Shown here in pieces: positions 32,988 through 39,620 of a stretch of 64,000 nucleotides of DNA. The stretch lies in the NCBI GenBank assembly GCA_964501275.1, contig CAZCSP010000011.1, positions 61,315-125,314 of the forward strand, written 5' to 3'. The notes beneath the pieces were generated by a model, which saw only the letters and a list, made by a program, of their open reading frames with translations, was not told the DNA's origin and made no database searches. This stretch comes from 55-13 sp964501275 (GTDB taxonomy: Bacteria > Armatimonadota > Fimbriimonadia > Fimbriimonadales > Fimbriimonadaceae). Within the stretch, counting starts at the first letter, position 1. Every line of letters begins with the position of its first letter. The translations under genes were made by a program, and so were the position numbers.

Positions 32988-33605
32988 ATGGGTATGAGCG
33001 CCGCGATGGGATTCACCGACTATCCCAAGCTAAGGGTTTGGACCCGTTCGGAATACCACCGAGCCGGGGCTCAGGGCATCTTCAGGCCCACCGAGCGCTT
33101 GGAATTGGTGCAAGGGCAGGTCATCCAAAAAGTGAGTCCCCAGGGTGTTCGACATGCAGTGACGGTGATGGCGCTTGATCGACTGTTTCGCAAGTTGGCG
33201 GAACCCGAGAGGACCGTCATTTGCCAGGTTCCCTTGATCGTCGATGAGACCAATGAGCCCGAGCCTGACTTGGCCTTGCTTGATGGACAGCCAATGGACT
33301 TCGACAAGACCGGCTTCCTGATCGAAAAGGCAAGGTTGATCATCGAAGTCGGCGACTCGACGGTTGGCTTCGACCGGAGGATTAAGCTGGCACTTTATGC
33401 GGAGCATGGCGTCTCCGAATACTGGATTGTGAATATCCCGGGCAAGGTGGTGGAGGTCTATCGCGATCCCGCGGGAGCCGAGTATCGAACGACCCAAGTC
33501 TACGGCCCCGGGCAAACCATCGAGGTCGCAGTTCTGGGTGGGAAGGCGATTCGGACAGATGACGTCCTGATCGCCATCGGGGAAGAGCCGCCGGAGGTCT
33601 TGTGA
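32988..33605 (+). CDS. Uma2 family (DUF820) nuclease-like protein 1
   Basis: A 205-residue protein with the Uma2 core: LELVQGQVIQKVSPQGVRHA near residue 38, then NEPEPDLALLDG and ARLIIEVGDSTVGFDRRIKLALYAEHGVSEYWIVN. The D...EVxDxT...K arrangement is that of PD-(D/E)XK endonucleases. Uma2 genes are abundant in cyanobacteria and some other phyla, often in clusters, and their biology is unknown. It overlaps the next gene, a second family member, by 4 nt. GGAG lies about eight bases before the first ATG; two further in-frame ATGs follow. Confidence 0.85.
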   Translation: MGMSAAMGFTDYPKLRVWTRSEYHRAGAQGIFRPTERLELVQGQVIQKVSPQGVRHAVTVMALDRLFRKLAEPERTVICQVPLIVDETNEPEPDLALLDGQPMDFDKTGFLIEKARLIIEVGDSTVGFDRRIKLALYAEHGVSEYWIVNIPGKVVEVYRDPAGAEYRTTQVYGPGQTIEVAVLGGKAIRTDDVLIAIGEEPPEVL

Positions 33606-34195
33606 GCGCGGTGCCCCTAATCGTTGGTGAGGCCGAGCTTCGGCTGATTACGGTAGACGAGTTCTATCGCGCGGCAGAATTGGGTCTATATGGGCCGGAG
33701 GAGAAGCTTGAGCTTATTGATGGGATTGTGGTGTCGCGCGTGAGTCCGCAACGATGGCAGCATGCGGCGGTAATTCGGGAGTTGGAGGCCTTGTTGCTGA
33801 TAAGCATGCCACGAGATTCCACCGTCATCTCTCAGCAACCGGTGAGCGTCAATAATCTGACCGAGCCGGAGCCCGACCTGGCTATCTACCGAGGATCGCG
33901 GCAGACCTTTTGGAAACGGCATCCCAAGATCGAGGAAGCGTTGCTGGTCGTCGAGGTTTCCGACACCACGATCAAAGTGGATCGCGGACGAAAGCGAACC
34001 CTTTATGCCGAGTCGATGGTGCCCGAGTACTGGGTCGTCAGCATCGAGGGGATGGTGGTGGAGGTCTATCGACAACCGCTTGAGGGAGACTACACGGAAA
34101 CGGAGATATTCAACCCAGGGCAGGGTCTGCTTGTACCATTTGGGGGCGGTATCGTAGAGGTTGACGATATCTTCGCACCGCTGGTCGAAGAGTAA
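33602..34195 (+). CDS. Uma2 family (DUF820) nuclease-like protein 2
   Basis: A 197-residue paralog of the previous gene, starting GTG at 33602 in a GTGA overlap. The matching blocks are LELIDGIVVSRVSPQRWQHA, LTEPEPDLAIYRG, EALLVVEVSDTTIKVDRGRK and LYAESMVPEYWVVSIEGMVVEVYRQP, so the nuclease-fold acidic residues and lysine are retained. The two are clearly diverged and so not a recent duplication. Co-expression suggests a heteromer or simple family expansion. Confidence 0.85.
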   Translation: MSAVPLIVGEAELRLITVDEFYRAAELGLYGPEEKLELIDGIVVSRVSPQRWQHAAVIRELEALLLISMPRDSTVISQQPVSVNNLTEPEPDLAIYRGSRQTFWKRHPKIEEALLVVEVSDTTIKVDRGRKRTLYAESMVPEYWVVSIEGMVVEVYRQPLEGDYTETEIFNPGQGLLVPFGGGIVEVDDIFAPLVEE

Positions 34196-34213
34196 ACGTC
34201 TTCACCTATACCC

Positions 34214-36073
34214 TTGACCACTTCCGCGCCTCGAATACGCCTTCTCGACCCGCATACCGTGAACCAGATCGCGGCGGGCGAGGTGGTGGAACGTCCGGCC
34301 TCTGCCCTCAAAGAACTGGTGGAGAATGCCTTGGACGCCGGGGCGAGCAAGATAGAGATCGAGTTGATCGACAGTGGCAAGGGGTTGATCTGCGTTCGGG
34401 ACAACGGGCGGGGGATGTCGGAGGAAGACGCCCAAATGGCCCTTCAACGCCACGCCACCTCCAAGATCGGGTCGGTGGAGGACCTGACTGAAGTAGCGTC
34501 CTTGGGATTCCGGGGCGAGGCTTTGCCGTCCATCGCCTCGGTCTCGCGCATGACCCTCTCCAGCGCTGAGACAGACGGCCTGCGGTCCGTGATCAAGATT
34601 GTTGGCGGCGAGGTTCAGCCTCTTCAAAAGGCGGCGGGGCCTCGGGGGACTGAGATTCTCGTCGAAGAGCTTTTCTTCAACACCCCCGCCCGGCTCAAGT
34701 TCCTCAAATCCGACACCACCGAGCTTGGCCAGTGCCTGGAAGTGGTCTCCAAGTACGCCATCGCCTACCCGAATGTGGCGTTTTCAATGGTCCACAACGG
34801 GCAGAACGCGGTGCGGACTTCGGGGAGCGGGGATATGTTAGAGGCGATCGCCGATGTTTGGGGGCGGGAGATGGGTCGGTCTCTGGCGGAGGTCGATACC
34901 GAGATCGGGGGGATGCGGATTCGGGGGTTTGTGAGTCCGCCCCACATCAACCGCCCCACCCGCGCCTATCAGTATCTCTACGTCAACGGCCGCCCGGTCC
35001 GCACCCGCTCCCTCACCGCCGCGATGGACCAAGCCTATCGCGACCTGACTCCCGACCGTCGCTACCCAGTGATCGCCCTGATGATCGAGGTCGATCCGGC
35101 TCGCGTCGATGTCAACGTCTCGCCCACCAAGTCGGAGGTCAAGTTCCAACAGGAGGGTCAGGCGTTTGATGCTATTAGGCTCGCCATCAAAAGCGCCCTG
35201 ATGCACCACGGCATGATGCCGAACGCAGAGGGGGTCGCGGCAGCGAATGAAGCTCTGCGAGCCGTGGAGCGGGCGGGGAGTATTGAGGATTGGCGAGTCT
35301 TAGGGAATCAGGGAGCGAGGGAATTAGGAAGTGAAGGGAATCTTGGAGGAGAGGCATTCCCTCCTTCCCTCATTCCCTCATACCAATCCCCCCTCGCCCC
35401 TCCCCCCTCCGCCCTCTTCCAAGCCCCCCTTCCCTCCTCCGGCATCGAGGCCCCGAGCCAACTTCACCCGGATCGCTATCCCTTTGGCGACCTCCTAGAG
35501 GGCCTGAAGGTGCTGGGACAGTCGATGGATACGTTTATCGTTGCCGAGACTAAGCGAGGCATCGTGATCGTGGACCAGCATGTGGCCCATGAGCGGATCC
35601 TCTATGAATATCTCTGCGGCCTGAAAGGAAGCTCCGCCATCGAGCAACAGCCGCTCCTGGTTCCTCAGACTCTGCACCTGGACAAGCGATCCGCGGTCCT
35701 CCTGGGCGAGAAGATTCAGGAGATCATCGCGGTCGGGTTCGATATCGAGCCGTTTGGGGGCGAGAGCTTTGTGGTTCGGGCGGTCCCGGCGGCGATCCGG
35801 TCGAAGGACCCGCTGCAGATTCTGCGGGACATGGTGGATGAACTGGTGGATTCCAGCGTGGCCCGCAAATTGGTGCCCAGTCGGGAACACATCTGGATCA
35901 CCACCGCCTGCCACATGGCGGTGAAGTCGGGCGACCCCTTGAGCCATGCAGAGATGGAGAAGCTGATTGTGGACCTGGCCACCACCGAAAACCCCTACAT
36001 GTGCCCGCATGGGCGGCCGATTACCATCACGCTAAGCACAGAGGACCTGATGAGGAAGTTCAAGCGGACGTGA
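34214..36073 (+). CDS. mutL: DNA mismatch repair protein MutL
   Basis: A 619-residue protein from TTG 34214. The N-terminal GHKL ATPase has NQIAAGEVVERPASALKELV, ENALDAGA and DNGRGM. The C-terminal domain has DQHVAHERILYE near residue 453, TTACHMAVKSGDPL and CPHGRP near the end, the metal-binding motifs of MutL proteins with endonuclease activity. MutL links mismatch recognition by MutS to strand incision. The linker (about residues 361-400) is made by an in-frame inverted repeat and is rich in Pro/Ser. Upstream Uma2 genes end 18 nt before it. Confidence 0.95.
   Translation: MTTSAPRIRLLDPHTVNQIAAGEVVERPASALKELVENALDAGASKIEIELIDSGKGLICVRDNGRGMSEEDAQMALQRHATSKIGSVEDLTEVASLGFRGEALPSIASVSRMTLSSAETDGLRSVIKIVGGEVQPLQKAAGPRGTEILVEELFFNTPARLKFLKSDTTELGQCLEVVSKYAIAYPNVAFSMVHNGQNAVRTSGSGDMLEAIADVWGREMGRSLAEVDTEIGGMRIRGFVSPPHINRPTRAYQYLYVNGRPVRTRSLTAAMDQAYRDLTPDRRYPVIALMIEVDPARVDVNVSPTKSEVKFQQEGQAFDAIRLAIKSALMHHGMMPNAEGVAAANEALRAVERAGSIEDWRVLGNQGARELGSEGNLGGEAFPPSLIPSYQSPLAPPPSALFQAPLPSSGIEAPSQLHPDRYPFGDLLEGLKVLGQSMDTFIVAETKRGIVIVDQHVAHERILYEYLCGLKGSSAIEQQPLLVPQTLHLDKRSAVLLGEKIQEIIAVGFDIEPFGGESFVVRAVPAAIRSKDPLQILRDMVDELVDSSVARKLVPSREHIWITTACHMAVKSGDPLSHAEMEKLIVDLATTENPYMCPHGRPITITLSTEDLMRKFKRT
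35300..35385. repeat. Inverted repeat inside the mutL coding sequence
   Basis: The left arm has AGGGAATCAGGGAGCGAGGG and a related unit to about 35340. The right arm (35356-35382) has ATTCCCTCCTTCCCTCATTC. The arms are built from GGGAATGA-like units as in the intergenic repeat at 5098-5170. The frame stays open through both arms and encodes a Gly/Glu/Pro/Ser linker. Confidence 0.6.
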
Positions 36074-36148
36074 GGGAGTCGGCGTTGGGCGTTGGGTTTT
36101 GGGTATTGGGGGATAGGTCTTATAGGTCGAATAGGTCCTATAGGGGGG

Positions 36149-36571
36149 CTATCTTCGGGCGTGGGAGACGATGAGGACATCTTCGTCTGGTTGGAAGTAG
36201 CTGGCCAAGCCCCGGTGCGCTCGCCACTCGGACTGTGAGGCGAACGGCCAATACGGCTTGACTATCTCCTTATTGCGGTTAAAAATGGGCATGGGGCTAA
36301 ACGACCGGTGACTGTAATCTAGGTCGGAAGCCAAGAAGGCGACTACCCTCTTCATCCTCAACAACGTGATTGGATCTGGATAGAGGGCGTGATCCTTAAA
36401 GTCGTCGTAGGTGCACCACAAGCAGGTCGCACATTCCGCCACGGCCCGGTCTGGATGCTTGCCAAGACTGTTGAGAACCTCGTCGTGAAGCGCATCTGAC
36501 TTGATCTTTCCCGATGCATACCGATTGATCGCATTTATCAGTCGGTCCCGCCCTGGTCGATCCACGATCAT
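36149..36571 (-). CDS. Hypothetical protein, 140 aa
   Basis: Starts ATG at 36571 (MIVDRPGRDRLINAINRYASG); a longer upstream frame only mirrors ruvC. The N-terminal part, about 55 residues with DALHDEVLNSLGKHPDRAVAECATCLWCTYDDFKDH, recurs in small uncharacterised bacterial proteins. The rest (RMKRVVAFLASDLDYSHRSF, YWPFASQSEWRAH) has no family I know. Soluble, no signal peptide. A consensus TATAAT on its strand at 36583..36578 ends six bases before the ATG, with no ribosome-binding site, so it is probably translated from a leaderless message. Divergent from ruvC. Confidence 0.65.
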   Translation of the reverse strand: MIVDRPGRDRLINAINRYASGKIKSDALHDEVLNSLGKHPDRAVAECATCLWCTYDDFKDHALYPDPITLLRMKRVVAFLASDLDYSHRSFSPMPIFNRNKEIVKPYWPFASQSEWRAHRGLASYFQPDEDVLIVSHARR

Positions 36572-36577
36572 GGCATG

Positions 36578-36583
36578 ATTATA
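36578..36583 (-). promoter_or_regulatory. TATAAT -10 box, leaderless geometry
   Basis: The minus strand reads TATAAT at 36583..36578, with the start codon ATG beginning at 36571, six bases further on. Transcription would begin at or next to the A of the ATG. It sits between the divergent hypothetical gene and ruvC. Confidence 0.45.
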
Positions 36584-36589
36584 CGCAGC

Positions 36590-37069
36590 ATGGTTATTCT
36601 GGGCATCGACCCCGGCTTGGAGCGCGTGGGCTACGGCGTCATCAAGCGCGAGGGATCGCGGATGACGATGATCGAATGCGGCCTCATCCAGACTCCCCGC
36701 GTCGCCATTACCGAGCGCCTCGCCCAAATCCACCGGGAAGTCCTGGAACTCATCGAGACCCACCGTCCCGACGCCATGGCGACGGAGCGGCAGATATTCG
36801 CCGCCAACAAGACCACCGCCTTCGACGTCGCCAAAGCCCTCGGGGTGATTCTGCTGGCAGGAAGTGAGAAGGGCCTCGACTGGGCCGAGTACGCACCGCC
36901 GGAGGTCAAGCAGTCGGTGGTGGGCGTCGGCTCTGCCGACAAGAAGCAGGTGGAGTTCATGGTCACCAAACTCCTCAGCCTAGAAAAGCCCCCCAAACCG
37001 GACGACGTGGCCGATGCCCTTGCCATCGCCATCTGCCACGCCTTGCGCAGCCGAATCCAAATCCGCTAG
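36590..37069 (+). CDS. ruvC: Holliday junction resolvase RuvC
   Basis: A 159-residue endonuclease that cuts four-way junctions during recombination, normally with RuvAB. MVILGIDPGLERVGYG places the first catalytic Asp at residue 6. MATERQIFA has the catalytic Glu. KPPKPDDVADALAIAICH supplies the last Asp residues. ATG 36575 would add five residues (MIIRS), but ATG 36590 fits the family N-terminus better. ruvA and ruvB are not in the window. Confidence 0.95.
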   Translation: MVILGIDPGLERVGYGVIKREGSRMTMIECGLIQTPRVAITERLAQIHREVLELIETHRPDAMATERQIFAANKTTAFDVAKALGVILLAGSEKGLDWAEYAPPEVKQSVVGVGSADKKQVEFMVTKLLSLEKPPKPDDVADALAIAICHALRSRIQIR

Positions 37070-37080
37070 GATGGTTCCCG

Positions 37081-37746
37081 ATGCACGCGCCGCCTTCGCC
37101 GCCTGTCCAAAAGAAGCCCATCCCCTGGCTTCCGATTCTTCTTATCTTGGGAGTCGGCTTTGCGCTCGTGGCGGGGCTTTGCGGATATGGCTTCTATGTG
37201 GTTTCCCAGATGGTGAAAGAGCCGCCGAAGGCGAAAGAGGGGGCCGGAAAGCCGGTCGTAGCAAAGCGCCTACAGGAAGGCTGGGCTCAATACAAGTTTC
37301 CAGAAGGGCCATTCGAAATGGAGTTGCCCAATGAACCCGAGTTCGCTCCGATCGAGTTTGAGAAGATCAACAGCCTCGCCTACAGAGCTTGGACGGCCTA
37401 CGAGATTGAAAGCGATTACACCGATACCTGGTTCGCCGCCTACTGGTATCGATCCCTTGAGTTCGTGGACCTCAAGGCAGAGTTGGAAAGCGCCACTTAC
37501 TGGTTTAGCGAAGACCAGAACGTCACCGAAGTGAAAATTCGTTACAGTGCTAAGACCGTCGGCGACAAGAAGGGCCAGGAGTTAAGCTGCACCTACACGC
37601 ACGAGGGCGTGCCCTGGGCGGTGAAAGCCTTCGCCTGGTCGAACGGCAAAATCGTTTACTACCTGCAGACTTACTACAATCCAAACGACGCAAAGGAGTC
37701 TGAAGCCGACTTCTACCGGATTATCCAGTCGTTCCAATCTGGGTAG
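37081..37746 (+). CDS. Membrane-anchored hypothetical protein
   Basis: A 221-residue protein. A proline-rich cytoplasmic start (MHAPPSPPVQKKPIPW) is followed by one membrane helix (LPILLILGVGFALVAGLCGYGF), leaving about 175 residues outside. The external domain is rich in aromatic residues (YDTWFAAYWYRSLEF-like region, WSNGKIVYYLQTYY) and probably beta-rich. No family assigned. It follows ruvC by 11 nt, so may be co-transcribed, and is followed by the terminator of the RNA gene on the opposite strand. Confidence 0.65.
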   Translation: MHAPPSPPVQKKPIPWLPILLILGVGFALVAGLCGYGFYVVSQMVKEPPKAKEGAGKPVVAKRLQEGWAQYKFPEGPFEMELPNEPEFAPIEFEKINSLAYRAWTAYEIESDYTDTWFAAYWYRSLEFVDLKAELESATYWFSEDQNVTEVKIRYSAKTVGDKKGQELSCTYTHEGVPWAVKAFAWSNGKIVYYLQTYYNPNDAKESEADFYRIIQSFQSG

Positions 37747-37763
37747 CACCTGGCCCAAAAAGG

Positions 37764-37797
37764 AAAAAAGGCCAGCCAGTCTCTCAACTAGCTAGCC
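37764..37797 (-). terminator. Rho-independent terminator of the small RNA
   Basis: Minus strand GGCTAGCTAG-ttgagaga-CTGGCTGGCC forms a fully paired 10-bp stem (two G-U pairs), followed by TTTTTT. Placed between the end of the 37081 gene and the RNA, its U-tract serves only the minus strand. Confidence 0.8.
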
Positions 37798-37920
37798 ATG
37801 CCGGACCTACCCGTAGGTAGGACAGCGGCCCCTTCTTGTTTAAGCGTGGAAGAGTGCCTTGAGGTTTTAGGGATTTCGACCCCTTGCGAGGTCTCGAACC
37901 TTCACGCTGCATGTCCTTAC
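37764..37920 (-). ncRNA. Structured small RNA with intrinsic terminator (6S-like candidate)
   Basis: On the minus strand a -10-like TATAGT (37928..37923) precedes a strongly folded segment. GUAAGGACA (37920..37912) pairs with UGUCCUAC (37824..37817). Inside, AGCGUGAAG (37908..37900) pairs with CUUCCACGCU (37852..37843). Inside that a hairpin forms around GAGACCUCGCAAGGGGUC. Then come the hairpin CCUACC-UACG-GGUAGG and a 10-bp terminator stem (37797..37770) followed by six U. No open frame is found. The size, about 155 nt, and the elongated shape recall 6S RNA, but no conserved 6S sequence could be confirmed. Confidence 0.5.
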
Positions 37921-37929
37921 TCACTATAA

Positions 37930-38305
37930 GCGCATTTGAGTTCCCAACATCCTAGGATTTTCTTTTCCAAGTCGAAAGGCCTAGCATGAATTCAAAAATC
38001 ACTAGGCCCCGGACTGATAGATATGACGGGAAGAGGTGGGAGGCGGCAAAGATGTCAACTGCTCTCAAATAACGCGCAAATGCGCACAGACAACGTGAAA
38101 GCCCTTAAACACCCTCAGGACGGGGTCACGACACAGGTTGGTTCTTGGCCCTGGGGCAAGATTGTTTCCACCGTTGCACATGAATTTCAGGGGCGCTCGC
38201 GTTCTCTTCGGCGGTCCTCTTTTTTTCGGTGGTTTTCCAATTGGCCGCAGACGAAACCACCGAGGGCCGCCCAGAACCACAGAAGAGTAGCAAGCAGAGT
38301 CCTAC
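37930..38305. other. 376-bp region without a gene
   Basis: It contains GGCCTAG (37978-) facing CTAGGCC (about 38001-38007), a possible small hairpin. From about 38205 to 38295 there is an imperfect inverted repeat made of CGGTGGTTTT/AAACCACCG and CTCTTCGG/AGAAGAG units, of the same type as 52851-52936. I see no protein gene or recognised riboswitch between them. Confidence 0.5.
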
Positions 38306-39499
38306 CTAGGCCACGCTTGAAGCCGCTTTGCCTCTTGGCACCAACAGAGCGGCAAGCAACCCCACACCTCCCGCCAGGATATAGGGCGCCGCCGGAAGCA
38401 GGTCGAAAAGCGCTCCGCCAAGCAATGGCCCCAGTAAGAATCCCAGCGACCTTGACGCCTGGAGCAAACCGAACAACTCCCCCTGCCGACTCTCGGGCGT
38501 CAGGTTGGAGCAGATGGTGTTGATGGTGGGATTGGCCAGCGCTCCGCCTGCGCTGAAGATGGCGCTGAAGGTGAAGAGCAGTGCCAACCCTGGCGCAAAC
38601 GGAGTCAGGAAGAGGCCAATCCCCTGCATCGCAAATCCCATCCGCAGCAGGTTCCGATACGAGATTCGGGCTGATATCCATGCAAAGAAGAGTCCCTGGA
38701 TGGCGAAGCTCACCAACGACTCCAGCCCGAAGATCGTCCCAAACACCCCCTGCGGCTTCGTAAACGCCATCCCCGAGTCGTAGAGCGGGAAATCGAACAT
38801 ATGCGCAATCAGGCGGCCAAAGGTTCCCTCCAGGCAGGCCAAGGCGAACCAGGCGGTCGCGGCGAGAGCGACCATCGGCCGCAGGTCGGGGAGGTCTCGC
38901 AGGAGGCGCAAATCGAAGAGCGCGGTCTTGAGAGGCTTCTCCATGGTTTTCGCGGGCCTTGTCCCTTTCATGCCAAGGAGCAGAAGCAGGGCTCCGGTCC
39001 CACTCGCGCCCGCCGCCGCCCATCCCACCAGTTGGCTGCCTCCCATCTGAGCCAGTTGCCCTCCCAAGAACGGGCCGCCGATGAGTCCGACGGAGATCGC
39101 GGCTCCGATCCGGCCCATGATCGGTCCCCGCTCCCCTTCCGGGGTTCGCTCGGCAAGGTACGCCTGGAGTGCCACGACGTTGGCCGCCGCTAAGCCCCCC
39201 AGAATCCGGCTTGCCACGATCCCCCACAGCGAGTCGGTCATGGCGTAGGCGACCATCGAGAGGGCGCTCAATGCCGTGCAGCCCACCGCCACCGGCTTTC
39301 GCCCGATACGATCGCTCAGAGCGCCCCACTTGGGCGAGGCCAAAAACTGAACTACGAACAGGCTCGCGAGGATCAACCCGATCACAATTCCCGAAGCCCC
39401 CATCGCCTCTGCGCGAAGCTGGATATCGGGAAACGCCATCCCAAACCCCGCGAGATCCAACAGGATTGCGATCAGAATGGGGAGTTCGTAGCGGCGCAT
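38306..39499 (-). CDS. MFS transporter, TetA-like drug/proton antiporter family
   Basis: A 397-residue protein with twelve hydrophobic segments. I choose ATG at 39499 (MRRYELPILIAILLD), since anything longer reads through the upstream repeat. Motif A is LASPKWGALSDRIGRKPVAVG in the loop between helices 2 and 3, and TM1 has LDLAGFGMAFPDI, as in TetA-type (DHA1) exporters. It probably pumps a small molecule out in exchange for protons; the substrate is unknown. It lies in the same direction as topA but behind it, separated by repeats. Confidence 0.9.
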   Translation of the reverse strand: MRRYELPILIAILLDLAGFGMAFPDIQLRAEAMGASGIVIGLILASLFVVQFLASPKWGALSDRIGRKPVAVGCTALSALSMVAYAMTDSLWGIVASRILGGLAAANVVALQAYLAERTPEGERGPIMGRIGAAISVGLIGGPFLGGQLAQMGGSQLVGWAAAGASGTGALLLLLGMKGTRPAKTMEKPLKTALFDLRLLRDLPDLRPMVALAATAWFALACLEGTFGRLIAHMFDFPLYDSGMAFTKPQGVFGTIFGLESLVSFAIQGLFFAWISARISYRNLLRMGFAMQGIGLFLTPFAPGLALLFTFSAIFSAGGALANPTINTICSNLTPESRQGELFGLLQASRSLGFLLGPLLGGALFDLLPAAPYILAGGVGLLAALLVPRGKAASSVA

Positions 39500-39620
39500 G
39501 GATTCGAGTTTGGAATTTGGAGGGTGGAGTTTGGAGTTTGCGGCGGGACGGCGGCACAACGCATCCGCCGCCTACAGACTTCAGGCTCACGCCCTGGCAC
39601 GAGCCATCCAGGGTTTACCT
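39500..39620. repeat. Repeat cluster between topA and the MFS gene
   Basis: It holds GGAATTTGGAGGGTGGAGTT-type units (39505-39540), a GTAGGCGGCGG element in reverse orientation at 39550-39576, and the CCCTGGCACGAGCCATCCAGG palindrome (split here as CCCTGGCACGAG and CCATCCAGG) at about 39592-39614, which matches 2630-2655. Confidence 0.6.

Noticed and set aside
37860..37910. tRNA suggested by GGTTCGAGACC on the minus strand
   Set aside because: It resembles a T-arm but no acceptor, D or anticodon arms can be formed around it; it is part of the larger structured RNA.
38023..38523. 166-codon plus-strand frame near 38.0-38.5 kb
   Set aside because: It runs through an inverted repeat and then antisense to the MFS gene; no domain or start signal supports it.
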